Both the position numbers and the translations under genes were made by a program. The notes beneath the pieces are model-generated. The model searched no databases and was not told the origin of the DNA. It worked only from the letters and a program-made list of their open reading frames with translations. A DNA stretch of 26,203 bases. It comes from Chara braunii. Lineage: Eukaryota; Streptophyta; Charophyceae; Charales; Characeae. Each line of letters starts with the position of its first letter. Positions within the stretch are counted from its first letter, which is position 1. This document shows positions 10,545 through 20,260 of this stretch, in pieces. The stretch covers positions 1,290,931 through 1,317,133 of the forward strand of contig BFEA01000081.1 in the NCBI GenBank assembly GCA_003427395.1, written 5' to 3'.

Positions 10545-11479
10545 TACGAGGCACAGGGCCTCGATATGCCCTACAGGGCCTATTTTCCACAAAGTTGGCC
10601 ACACTAAGTGAAGACAGGCCCAACGAGGCCTACAGGCCATTTTGGGGTCACCACGCAACTGGGGAAATTCAGGCAGTTACGCAGCGCCAGTTGGTTGAAA
10701 GCGCCCAGGCCCAGGCTGCCTTTCATTGCATGTAACTGAGGAAGGCCCTGGGCCGGATACACCAAGTGGACCGAACAAAGGCTGAGGGCAGTTGGGTGCT
10801 GGTAACCACCACAGGCCCTGGGCCTGTTTACTTCGGACTGAGGCTCAGCCTCGTGGGCCCTACCGGAAGCTTCTGGGCCAGGGCCCAGTACCGCATTACT
10901 GCACGCAGCAGCAGGCCACTTCCATATAGAGAAGGGGCTGCCTACGCATTGCGCATTTGGGCACTGGCTGCATTGTGCGCAAGCGCTGCTGCGCTATCTC
11001 TGGCCAGTGCTCACGCGCTCACGGGCGAGCTGGAAGGAGCAGGTAGCAATAGCCGAGCTGCGCTGCTGTATGCTGGATGGGGCACATGGTGGTCCTTGGG
11101 TGCAAGTGGCATCTGTGAGTTGGGGAACGAGGTTGTGAGTGATATGAGAGGCATACCTGGTGCTTGAGGTGTGCGGCATTGGCCGAGATCGGCTCGTACT
11201 TCGGGGAGCTGTTGACGTCATCTGCGGCATTGTAGTCTAGGCTAGATAGGATCTGCCATTCGTAGTCTGGGCGCCGAGCGCCAGATAGGATATCGACATT
11301 GGTTCTTCGTTGATGATGATGAGACTATTCCAGCATTGTCAATTATGAGCTTTTGCTGTGCTCTTATTTGGTGAAACTCGTGATGCAATTCTGCTATTGG
11401 TTCGAGGTCACGACTATCTGGTCTCATGTGTATCATGCTGTTTGATTTCTGAAGTTCGCTATCGCTCATCTTCCTTGCA
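10545..11479 (+). repeat. Element 1 3' LTR
   Basis: A 935-bp copy of 2407-3325. It begins TACGAGGCAC where the 5' copy has TGCGAGGCAC, so the terminal TG has changed to TA (one G-to-A transition). It ends CTTCCTTGCA. It retains 17 nt near 11092-11108 that the 5' copy lacks. Confidence 0.93.
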
Positions 11480-11581
11480 CAAACTAAATTCAGGGAACAA
11501 TTCATTAAAAGTTGTAACTGGATTCCAACTTCTCCAACCATGAAAACAACTCATGTAGCACAATAACTTTGGAAAACACAT
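11480..11581 (+). repeat. Right part of the interrupted tandem unit
   Basis: Continues the unit begun at 2342: CAAA (target duplication) then CTAAATTCAGGGAA and on to GGAAAACACAT, as in 11582-11738, with a 4-nt indel and about ten substitutions. Confidence 0.85.
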
Positions 11582-11738
11582 GTACGGACATATCTGCAAC
11601 AGCCCAAAAACACTCCTTCCAAACAGAGTGACAGAAATAATTCAAACTAAATTCAGGGAAGAATTCATTAAAAGTTGTAATTGGACTTCTCCAACCATAA
11701 ACACAACTCCTGTAGCACAATAACTTTGGAAAACACAT
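11582..11738 (+). repeat. Intact tandem unit, pre-insertion paralogue
   Basis: This 157-bp unit starts GTACGGACATATCTGC and contains AATTCAAACTAAATTC with no insertion, where the neighbouring copy holds element 1. It shows that the duplication preceded the insertion and gives the ancestral target. Confidence 0.9.
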
Positions 11739-11745
11739 TCTACTT

Positions 11746-11970
11746 CGAGTTGAAACACATGAAACAATCCCTTGGACACTGGAGTTCAAACATGGCTAGT
11801 ACTAATCCACAGCCCTCAACTCATATGTTGTTGTTTTTTTTCTTTCTTAATATGTATCTTCAAACAGAGCTGCCCGGTAAACCGCATCGAGTTGAAACAC
11901 ATGAAAGAGTCCCTTGGACACTGGAGTTTAAACATGGCTAGTACTAATCCACAGCCCTCAATTCCTATGT
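11746..11970 (+). repeat. Second tandem duplication, about 139-bp period
   Basis: GAGTTGAAACACATGAAA ... CCCTTGGACACTGGAGTT ... ATGGCTAGTACTAATCCACA occurs at about 11750 and again at about 11889. Each copy is followed by an oligo-T tract and TATGT/CATAT sequence. The copies differ mostly in T-tract length. Confidence 0.85.
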
Positions 11971-12003
11971 TTTTTTTTTTTTTTTTCATATACATCGTCA
12001 AAC

Positions 12004-12216
12004 AGAGCTTCCCAGTAAACCGTCTGCAGAGAGGGAGAAGAGGACGACAAATGAGGGGCTGTGACCATCTGTTTCGTCGGAGTTTCACAGACTCATCAGG
12101 TATATATCGTCACAAACAGAACTGCCCGGTAAAACCGTAGGCAGAGAGAGAGAAGAGGACAACAAACGAGGGGCTGTGACAAACTGTTTCGTCGGAGTTT
12201 CACCGACTCGTCAGGA
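12004..12216 (+). repeat. Third tandem duplication, about 114-bp period
   Basis: Units near 12004 and 12118 share CAGAGCTTCCCAGTAAACCGT (second copy slightly changed), GAGGGAGAAGAGGACRACAAA and GGCTGTGAC...CTGTTTCGTCGGAGTTTCAC. A fragment of the same CAGAGCTGCCCGGTAAACCG motif also ends the second duplication at 11865, so the three families are staggered parts of one larger degenerate array. Confidence 0.85.
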
Positions 12217-12631
12217 TGCTAATATATACCGTTGTGTTCTCCTCATATGGGGGACAGTTGTATTTTTTACCTACCCTATTTTCTTCTCTATTCCCTCGCA
12301 ATAGCTACCCATATCTATGATGTACCCACAAGCCCTACAAGGCAGATACTGAACCACAACTAGTCAGGGAGAGCAGCTACTACCCCAGACAAGCAAGTCC
12401 GCACATCAAGGGAACCAGGATCTAGGACTAGAGTCCCCAGCTAGGATCCAGGGCTAGGGTCTAAGGCTAGTATACAAAGTGATTCAATGAAAATTAAATT
12501 CTACTTGCCAAATAAGGCAAAAAACAAAAAACACAAGCATGTAGTTCAGCAATGGAGTACACAGAGGCGCAAACATTAAATTCAAACAGATAAAATTGCA
12601 CTGAAAGGGTGGGTATATCAGTTGAACTCAC
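12217..12631. other. Probable intron, no gene seen
   Basis: AT-rich, with a loose run of GCTAG/CTAGG-type repeats at about 12418-12476. If the exon to the right is correct, this is the start of its downstream intron, which would run on to the left through the tandem arrays and element 1. Confidence 0.5.
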
Positions 12632-12729
12632 GTTGCCCCATCTCTGCTGCTCTCCTGAAATTCATCCTTCCCTTTCCGCCACCACAAGTTGCGCAGCTGG
12701 TTCTTCAGTCCCTTGCGTGTTGCAGAAAT
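12632..12729 (-). CDS. TRAPPC8: TRAPPC8-like gene, internal exon (RKGLKNQLRNLWWRKGK segment)
   Basis: TRAPPC8 is a subunit of the TRAPP III tethering complex, a guanine-nucleotide exchange factor for a Rab1/Ypt1-type GTPase in ER-Golgi traffic and autophagy. The exon follows GATTCAG and ends at GTGAGT, both consensus. It is 98 nt: 32 codons plus two bases. It reads ISATRKGLKNQLRNLWWR then KGKDEFQESSRDGA. The family has an equivalent stretch, ...LNDQLISRKGLSRSLFSATKKW in animals and a Lys/Trp-rich LKNQIKNLWWRKGK-type version in plants, from memory. It joins in phase 0 to the exon at 14565-14645, giving NHQ-ISATRKG. The rest of the exon is the start of a variable linker. The next downstream exon was not found. 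Confidence 0.85.
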
Positions 12730-14564
12730 CTGAATCGTCATGCAACAGGAGGGTTTGAAATACTTTCCTGTTTGACATTTGCTCTTTTTAAATCCACAAT
12801 GAATGCTTAAATGCGAACTGGTTTTGCCAGGAAAGCGACCAAAAGGATAATAGAAGTGCAGTAAGGCATGGCGAGGAAAGAAGTGTCAGAGAAAGAGGGA
12901 CATCCGCCATTGTCGAAACCCGTCTTGTGTTCTGAAATGGAGGAAAATCATGTCGTTTTCCAGAAGAGGTATGTGCGACTGTTCCATTTTCCGAAGCTGC
13001 AAACTACATGGAGTCTCGGTCCAATTGGTGCTCTTCATTCAAAAATCCTTAAACTGAAAAGACGTCAGGATGTTGCGTACGGCCATTGCACTTCAGATCA
13101 AACTGACGACGGAGCTACAACTTAGTTCATGCGATCTCTAGTATCTACTTTTGATTTTCTTTTGCTATGCTATTCTTGTATTCAATACTTCACGAACACA
13201 ACCAGTCGATAGCACAATAACACATTTTGCGTAAATGTTACGGATGGAGACAGATTCCAACCCCCGACATGTTGCAATTCTTTTGCCCCGAACAGAATGC
13301 ACCAAGATCATGGCAAGAGTGTGATCTGCTGAGGGGAATACACTAGGGCTGAAAGAGGGTTTCCTGGAGTCAGTCGATGACAACGCATAAAAGCTGTGAG
13401 CTCACTTGCAGTTCTATTGCCACAATATACAATACCAGAACAAAGTCTCAATATCCAATGCCGCGTGCCAATGTCGTTTGAGAACTGGGTTTCCTAACAA
13501 AGCTCCTGTCATTTCACACAGATGTGCTGAGAAGTCTGAGCATGTGTGTTTACTGGTCTCCCTGCATTTTGGGGGTATGCCAGATGCACGCCGAGTATTG
13601 GTCTCTGCGAGGTAACTCCGTTCTCATGCTTTCTTTTGTAACCTGGGGAGGAGTAGATTTAAAAATAGATGTAGTTGTAGGGACAGACCAGCTGCATGCT
13701 GATTCTTAGTCTGTCTGCGGTCTGTTCTCATCATGGTGACCGGCTGGACATCCGGACTGGGATCCACACAGATCGGATGTCTGGGGACGGGACTGGTGTC
13801 CCCGCCAATAGGTCCGGTAGCAGCCCTTCCCCACGAAATTCCTAAAAAAAAAAGGGGCACCTACGGACATTTTGTTTTTTGCTGTGTTTGTAGATACAGA
13901 ATACAGATCATGTTCAAGTACAGTCATACAGTTGTTTTTTATGTCCCATTGGGCATGAGAAAAAGCCTCAAAGAGGTCTTCGGGACATCGTCTTAACCGT
14001 CAGGTGCCAGACTACTCTCCCGAGTCCCGACTCTATTTTTTTCCCACAACAAATTTTCGAACGGGGTGCGAGTGACTACTTATCCATGCCCGGGAACCCT
14101 TCTTTTGTGATTACCTATTTCCCCTGTCCACCGCATGGCGTGTGCAGCATACGCGCATAATTGTCCCCACGGCATGCACTTGCAAGTCTGCTTCATACAC
14201 AACCTGATAGCTTGAACACAAAGCCTGAACTACTGGCAGCACTACCGTCTTCAACCAAATAGAACGCCGGGACATTATCGCTGTATCTGGTCTGAAAATT
14301 GCCTAAGTATAGCCATAATTACCAGGCTTTCTATTCGGGTGAAGATGGTAGTCATTAGGGCAGAGGACCTCTCTCAATAACAGAATGCCAGCCACATATA
14401 TCCCAAAAATCGTAGTGTGAGTAATCCCTGATCCTCTTTGTTATGATTCTTCTCCGGCCCATATCCTGCACAGCCCACCTTGTTTTCCAGGCAGCTACCC
14501 AGCTCTGCCTGCACATGCCCCTACCTTTTTCGGTTACATACACGCTCGAGGATCAATTACGCAC
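12730..14564 (-). other. TRAPPC8-like intron, 1835 bp
   Basis: Bounded by GTGCGT (donor, 14564 end) and TTCAG (acceptor, 12730 end) on the minus strand. Short open frames inside it (for example 12868-13125 plus, 13733-13996 plus) have no family resemblance. A short inverted repeat, GACATCCG (13747-13754) with CGGATGTC (13774-13781), lies within. Confidence 0.75.
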
Positions 14565-14645
14565 CTGATGATTAAGCATACGGATCTTTTGCTCCATATG
14601 AGGAATGACCGCTTTCACTGCCAGATCTGTCACAAACTCTTCGAC
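14565..14645 (-). CDS. TRAPPC8: TRAPPC8-like gene, internal exon (PHMEQKIRMLNHQ segment)
   Basis: An 81-nt exon, exactly 27 codons, preceded by GGTTTTCAG and followed by GTGCGTAAT. It reads VEEFVTDLAVKAVIPHMEQ then KIRMLNHQ. This matches the conserved TRAPPC8 block that in animals reads like IQEFTFRGLLPHIEKTIRQLNDQ, immediately before the RKG segment encoded by 12632-12729. Both boundaries are phase 0, and order, strand and spacing agree with one gene. Codon use is unremarkable. I could not recognise exons upstream (higher coordinates), so the gene is only partly visible here. Introns of 1.8 kb or more with nested retroelements fit a large streptophyte genome. Confidence 0.87.
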
Positions 14646-15209
14646 CTGAAAACCAAAGTGATTCCCTGTGAGACACACATAGAACATGTTCTCGACCTTT
14701 GGCTTGACTTAAACATAGATTCAACATTCGATTAACATTCTGTTAGCCTTTGACTTATCTTAAACATGACATCAGCATGTGATCCCCAGGAGCTTTGACC
14801 TTCGCTTGACAGAGAGAACAAAAGACATTTTAAGTACGCACAGGATTGTATGACATGGCTCGACTCGTTCAAAACAAACAAAAGAAGATAAAAACAAAGC
14901 GAAGGCCTCTCTTCAACCCAAAAGTTCAAAAGAAAAACAAAAAAGAAACATTCATCTGGATGATTGCCAAGGACAGAGGGAACCATGAGGCCCAGGCACC
15001 AGGTACAGTGCAGGGTAGGTGGGCAATGCCACGTGAGCCGGCCGTACAAATGAGCCCTCTCCACCCACCAGAAACACACACAGAATTACCTGGTTGGTTC
15101 TGGATTTGAAATGGGGTCCCTGTTTCCGAAGTTCTTAATACTGCGCCAGGTCGGCACAAAGGTTACCTCGAAAAGGTCGATGCAAAGGTTATCTCGGCGA
15201 GGCTGTCGC
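14646..15209. other. Probable intron or intergenic DNA, no gene seen
   Basis: No recognised exon. A near-duplicated motif, GGTCGGCACAAAGGTTACCTCG followed 10 nt later by GGTCGATGCAAAGGTTATCTCG, lies at about 15152-15197. Confidence 0.4.
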
Positions 15210-15462
15210 CGTCTTTTTCTTTTCTTTTTTTTTCCTTTTCTTTTTGTTTCTTCTTTCTTTTCTTTTTAAACCAACGTATTTCATTGCTGGGAAACGGGCC
15301 CAGCCTTCCTTACATAGTATGCGTGCGACCTTGGGCAGGAGATCGGCATCTCCGGCCAGGCCCAGTCTCAGGATAATCGGCTTTTCTGAGGAAAACAAGA
15401 TACAAACCAGAGAACAAAATACACAAGAACCGAAAAAAAAAACACAAACCAAAAACAAAAGT
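15210..15462. other. T-rich and A-rich tracts flanking an unidentified short open segment
   Basis: A polypyrimidine block (about 15210-15268) and an A-rich block (about 15400-15462) flank GC-richer DNA. On the minus strand 15314-15385 is open between TTTCCTCAG and GTAAGG and would read KPIILRLGLAGDADLLPK then VARIL. It has good splice context but no family I recognise. Confidence 0.25.
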
Positions 15463-15464
15463 GA

Positions 15465-15816
15465 CTGTGTGAGCATGCCCCCACAAACGATTGAGTGATT
15501 GTGAGCAATGCCCTAAGAAACAACTATGTGTGAGCTAAGAAACGACTATCCATGCCCTAAGAAATGGATATTTGTCAGCATGCCCTAAGAATAGTAAGAA
15601 ACAACTGTGTGAGCATGTCCTAGTAAACAACTCTGTGAGAGCATACCCTAAGAAACGACCACATCCCAGATTCGAGCATTGACCACAATCCCATCCAAAA
15701 TAAGCAAAATATCCCTTTGTATTTTTTCGAACATCCCAGATTCAAGCGGGATGTATCTGACCACAATCACGTCCAGAAATAAGCCAAAAAGTCCTGGTGT
15801 GAGCATGCCCTAAGAT
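15465..15816. repeat. Degenerate short tandem repeats
   Basis: About eight diverged copies of a unit close to GTGAGCATGCCCTAAGAAAC (15468-15655, again at 15799). They are interleaved with two copies of a roughly 65-bp unit containing CATCCCAGATTC ... GACCACAATC ... CCAAAATAAGC (15660-15715 and 15733-15795). Confidence 0.65.
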
Positions 15817-16457
15817 AGCTAGCTGCAAAATACAAATGGGGCTCTTTGCAACCAGAATGTTATGTGCTTGCAAACCTCCAAAACGGACTGCAAACTTCGA
15901 AACCGCGGTGCTATGACCTTGTATTCAAACATTCACTGCTGCAGGGCAAGCCTCCAAATCAAACCGCGATGCTCTGGGGGGGGGGAGGAAACAGCACAAC
16001 CTCGCCCACCCTGAATCCCGCAACGCAGGAAAACGAAAAAGAAATTGGGGCCCATGGGAAGTGCCTCACAAAGCCCGGTCCTTCCTTTATATAGACAAGT
16101 TCAGTCACGCCGTGCGCGATGCTCGCAGCCAACAGCCAGGGGCGAAGATGGCCCTGATTGAAAGGAGCCGCAGGCCAAGACGGTCATGACTCAAAAGAGA
16201 GGAGGGAGTTAAAACCTCCGTTGACAGCACTGAAGTATTCGAACATCGTGGAGGAGAGCACGAACTGCACGACAACCCACATGACAATGAAACCCAAAAA
16301 ATGAAACCCCAGCTCTGGATGTGATAGCAGTTAGATGCATCCACGTCCGGCCGGACTTAGGCCACAGTCAAATTGTGGAGCTGAACCCCCCCCCAAAAAA
16401 ACACCCTTGGCCAGGGGATACAAACAAGAACCCCCCCGCCCTGGCCTCCCCCCACGA
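15817..16457. other. Unassigned DNA, no gene seen
   Basis: Contains G and C homopolymer runs (about 15976, 16387 and 16433) and diverged repeats of CAAACCTCCAAAAC. No open frame with family resemblance. Confidence 0.4.
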
Positions 16458-16627
16458 CTCCGTTCCTTAAGTGTCCTGTGTTTTTCGGGGCTGCTATGTA
16501 CTTCTATTTGAACATGCCACAGCCCGCATCCTCCATGAATTAAAAAAAACGCACTCCGTTCCTAAAGTGCCATGTCCTCTTCAGGGCTGGTATGTCCTTG
16601 TATTCACACGTGCCGCAACCCGACTCG
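16458..16627. repeat. Diverged tandem pair, about 96-bp period
   Basis: CTCCGTTCCTTAAGTGTCCTGT...GGGCTGCTATGTACTTCTATT...GCCACAGCCCGC is repeated as CTCCGTTCCTAAAGTGCCATGT...GGGCTGGTATGTCCTTGTATT...GCCGCAACCCG. Confidence 0.7.
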
Positions 16628-16849
16628 AGCCCTGCTCACGCATGGGCCTGTCTCCGCTCAGCTCCAGATGTGATTCCATTTGCACGCATCCGAGGCCCAT
16701 CGCCATTAGGTCACCCCATATGTTTGTCAGCATTGGCCTCGCCCCGCTACTCCCAACATGAACAAAAGACAAAAAATATTGCAGTCTTTCCACGTTCTTC
16801 TCGCAAGCAAAACAAGGATGAATATTAACACAGAAAATGGGAAGATTTC

Positions 16850-17121
16850 TTAGATTTGCCTTTTGTGCATGTGGAGCAAAATGAGAATGAATCTCCCACT
16901 ACATGGAAAGATACACCGCCATATTTTGTGTCTTTTGCACATGTGGAGAGTACTGGAGCGAAGCCCTGTGTCCTTGAAAGTCGCGCAAATGCAAAACTCA
17001 CGCCAGACAGCCTCAACCCCATGACAACGGGGCAAAAAAACTTCCAACGGCCACACAGGAAAGTCGTGCTAGACAACCCCAACCCGACCACAGCGGGTCA
17101 AAAAAAAAACCTCCAACCCCA
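16850..17121. repeat. Two short diverged duplications
   Basis: CTTTTGTGCATGTGGAG (about 16860) recurs as CTTTTGCACATGTGGAG (about 16932). AGACAGCCTCAACCCCATGACAACGGGGCAAAAAAA (about 17006-17040) recurs as a near copy at about 17071-17110, each followed by CTCCAAC/CTTCCAAC. Confidence 0.6.
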
Positions 17122-17421
17122 AATCACACACCACAAAAAATAATTTGTTACAATTGAAAAAAATTCAAAAAGTTGATCGTGTGAATGGCATTGGAAATGC
17201 AAATTCTGGTACAAGGTTGCAGGTTCAAAACTCCACAGCCTTGCTCGCAGGCATTGACCAACAAACGGCCATTCACACACTCCCTTTGGGCTGATGCATG
17301 GTAATTATTACAGACACTGCCTGCGCACCACCCAAGGGGTTTAGTCCATGGCTGTAGTATGCTGGTGGCAGGCCATGGGGGAGGGCTTTTTGAGTGGTTG
17401 GACTTGGGGTGGCTCAACAAC

Positions 17422-17427
17422 TGTGTG

Positions 17428-17471
<44 letters not shown>

Positions 17472-17491
17472 GTGTGTGTGTGTTGTGTGTG
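17422..17491. repeat. (GT)n microsatellite with interruptions
   Basis: GT run broken by one GC and by TTG interruptions near its right end. The interruptions suggest an older tract than the pure ones at 695 and 2041. Confidence 0.97.
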
Positions 17492-19250
17492 ATCCAATGA
17501 TCTCTGGGTCATGTCTCGTGCACTCACCATGGGCGCGGTAGAGTTAGGTTGGGTAGAGGTCTTAGGTCTAGACTTGGTTAGGTAGGAATTTGGGTAGAGA
17601 TTGTGGGGCTGTCTGTATGCGCCGCCTCATTCGTATGCACTGCTGTGTGGGTGTGTCATGGGTGTGTTTGGGTACTGTAGTAGTTTCCCAGCCTCATGGT
17701 AGACCTGCAAGGGTCCATACTTACATTGTATGATCCTGCTCTCTGTCCGGCTCTGTTCTCTACACCCCCACTTGAGTAGTGGCAAGGGTTGGGTGTTAGG
17801 CATATACAATTCCCAAGGGCGGGCCTCATGTCTATCTTACGATGCTTGTGGGCTGGCATTTATCCACGCTGGTTTCTGTCTGCACTCCCATTGATTTGGG
17901 CATGAATCTGGGGAAGGGTCGTGGTAGACACCCATAGAGTCTACCACACCCATAGAGACTGCTAGATGTGATGCAGGTGGGGAATGACCACATATCTGTG
18001 ACCCCTCCTGTGTCCGGGTCGTCCTCAACAGTTCGGGGTGTCCGTATGGTAGCGGCCCAGGGGGGACTCATCTGAGACCTCGGAAGGCAGGGTTGGTGTA
18101 TCTCTAGGTCTAGAGACAAGTCTGGGTCGCACCACTGCAGGGCTCGACTTGCGATCTGATCAGGACAACAAAGAATGTTCACAAAAGATGCCCCTGGAAG
18201 AGACTGTCCTTGGGGCTGTCACAAGCCATCTGATCTCCCCACTGGTCGACTACAACGACAGGCACCTCCCGAGGCCAAGCATCCAGCCTCTTCTACGATC
18301 TGGACTTTTATATGGGAAAAAAGAACGATCGTACAAAAACAATGGTTCGAGAAAAACTGGAATGTCGGCAAAAAAAACAATAAAATCTCTCTCGATGGTG
18401 GAAGATAGACATTCAAAGTGGACAGACATTCAGAGTAATGCGACAACAGACCCTGGTACTCGTGACAAACACTTAACCGCTCGGTTCCTTGGCACTGGGC
18501 AGAACCAGATTCCAGACGACAACCAAAACAAGAGTTGCACATTCATCCTGCCGGACATCACAGGGATGACTATCCCCCTGATCAAACTAATGTAAAAACT
18601 GCAGGGTTATCTAACTCGATGCCATATGATTGCATATCCCTCCGTTCAGACTAAAATAAAAACTGCACTTTCACCAGAACTCTATCTCATACGATTGACC
18701 CTCCCTCAGGTCAAGCCAGCACTGAACTGGCGCACTTTCTTTTTTCTGATTTATTAAATTCAAACCTGGGCTACTGTTGCATACTCGTGAAACACAGTCA
18801 TAAGTATGGCGCAGATTCCCAGAACCAACCAGATCATACAGAGTAAATACAAATACAGCGGAAGACTTGAGATACATTGATTGACTCGGACCTGACTCAG
18901 TGTTGCATACTGTAACGGTGCAGACCAGAACAAGAACCGACCTCTCAATACAAAGTATAAGATAGCACAGCGGAAGACTTAGATCCAATGATCCGAACAA
19001 TCAATATTGCAATGCAGCCCTGAACATACATCATCATCATCGTTACACGGTGTGAATGGGGTCTGGCGCTTCACACAGGAAGACTGCGCCAGCCCCTACC
19101 ATACACAGACGAAGAAGAAGGGGGTTAGACGAAGAGGACGGGAAGATGGGAATGTCGTCAACACCAAGTCTTCGGCACAGCCCAAATAGTCCCTCTTCCA
19201 AATGTCTGAATCCCAAATGTCAAGTCTGGATCCAATGTCGTCAAGTCCCA
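17492..19250. other. Unassigned DNA, no supported gene
   Basis: Open frames up to 148 codons exist (18149-18595 plus), but their composition looks random and no domain is recognisable. CAGCGGAAGACTT occurs at 18858 and 18970, each after an AT-rich ATACAAA/GTAAATAC lead-in. A variant occurs at about 6105 inside element 1, suggesting a dispersed repeat. Confidence 0.4.
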
Positions 19251-19257
19251 AGTCACA

Positions 19258-19445
19258 ACTCTCTCTCTGTAGTAGTCCGCTGATACTGAGAAGTCAGGTG
19301 GTGAGAGGGGAAGAAGAGATGGTGGACTTAGAAGAGGAAGAAGAAGAACTCTCTCTCTCTCTGTAGTAGTCCGCTGATACTGAGAAGTCAGGTGGTGAGA
19401 GGGGAAGAAGAGATGGTGGACTTAGAAGAAGAGGAAGAACCTCTG
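19258..19445. repeat. 94-bp tandem duplication
   Basis: Two nearly identical copies containing TGTAGTAGTCCGCTGATACT and GGTGGTGAGAGGGGAAGAAG, separated by variable AAG/CT simple sequence. TGTAGTAG at 19269 or 19363 could mark the outer end of the element 2 LTR, read as ...CTACTACA on the minus strand. Confidence 0.9.
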
Positions 19446-19556
19446 AAGTTGGCGCCTTGATGCAGGTCCCTCGAAGATGGAGCTGGAGCTATGGCGCCAC
19501 AGGTAAGTCTCGCTGGCCACCGCCAGCCATCTCTCCCAACTCTACTATCTACCACC

Positions 19557-19627
19557 TACTAGCGCCCAGCGCTGAAGACTACTGCTATGGCTACTAGCGC
19601 CCAGCGCTGAAGACTACTGCTAGCGCT
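19557..19627. repeat. 35-bp tandem duplication in the LTR
   Basis: CTACTAGCGCCCAGCGCTGAAGACTACTGCTATGG is present twice in direct succession; the second copy diverges at its end. Confidence 0.9.
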
Positions 19628-20085
19628 AAGCTACTCCCTGCAGCACTCCTCCTGGGTGCTGCGCGGAATCCTGAAGACTACTCGTGCCTACTGCCCAACT
19701 ACCTACCCGTGAAGTGCATGGGAACTTCCTATGTACTACCAGGTGCCTCCTAACTGCAGGCAAGGCAGTCCAGGAGGCTGCTCTTGCCAACGCTGAAGGG
19801 AGGCAGGGGCTGCAGCTGCAGCTCCTGCTCGAGCTGTCGTGGGGAACAGGCTAAAGATAGCCTGTTCCGAAAACCCTGTTTTTGTGCCTGAGTCTTAGGC
19901 AGGTCGAACACAATGAGGGCCTGAAAATGGCCCTCCGTTTCAGGCTGAAAAGCCTCTGGGCCTGAAAGGCCCAGAAATAGCCTGAAAACGGAACAGGGCC
20001 TGCAGGCCCTCGTTTTTCAGTTTCAGGCTGAAACGACCGGGGCCTGTAAGCCCTATTTTCTAGGCTTTTAGGCTGAAGGTGCGGG

Positions 20086-20105
20086 ACGGGCCCTGCAGGG
20101 CCCGT
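20086..20105. repeat. Perfect 20-bp palindrome
   Basis: ACGGGCCCTGCAGGGCCCGT equals its own reverse complement with no spacer. It lies 21 bp inside the inner edge of the element 2 LTR, in U3. Confidence 0.95.
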
Positions 20106-20126
20106 GTGGCTACGCAGTATGCCGCA

Positions 20127-20138
20127 CCCGCCCTCCTT
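20127..20138 (-). other. Element 2 polypurine tract
   Basis: The minus strand reads AAGGAGGGCGGG directly before the TG that starts the 3' LTR. Confidence 0.75.
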
Positions 20139-20260
20139 GAAAGACCGGCCTTACCTGAGAGGGCGAAGCTGTCTGTCTGAGGGAGGGACCACAGTCCAGG
20201 TGGGAGGGGCCGGTCGTGAAGCTTCCTGAGCTAACCTTTGCTTCTCATAATGCGCGTAGA

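Larger units (their letters stand above)
2407..11479 (+). mobile_element. Element 1: complete but inactive Ty3/gypsy LTR retrotransposon
   Basis: A 9.07-kb element with two long direct repeats (2407-3325 and 10545-11479), a primer-binding site right after the 5' LTR and a purine tract right before the 3' LTR. Internal order is gag, protease, RT, RNase H, integrase, chromodomain-like tail; RT before integrase defines Ty3/gypsy. The LTRs differ at several tens of positions (about 5% by eye) plus a 17-nt indel, so the insertion is not recent. Every enzymatic region carries at least one lesion. The element lies antisense to the TRAPPC8 exons found to its right. The interrupted host repeat, with its intact paralogue at 11582, fixes both ends. 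Confidence 0.95.
19269..20126 (-). repeat. Element 2 3' LTR (outer end uncertain)
   Basis: On the minus strand it begins TGCGGCATAC immediately after a purine tract. It is rich in GGCC/AGGCCC motifs (19918-20105), like the LTR of element 1, and holds a perfect 20-bp palindrome. The outer end was chosen at TGTAGTAG only because LTRs end in CA on the sense strand. With no second LTR in the window it cannot be verified. Confidence 0.55.

Noticed and set aside
17832-18182. 116-codon minus-strand frame as a transposase fragment
   Set aside because: No catalytic motif or terminal repeats could be identified.
18149-18595. 148-codon plus-strand open frame
   Set aside because: Composition looks random, with no domain, no splice context and no neighbours that would give it meaning.
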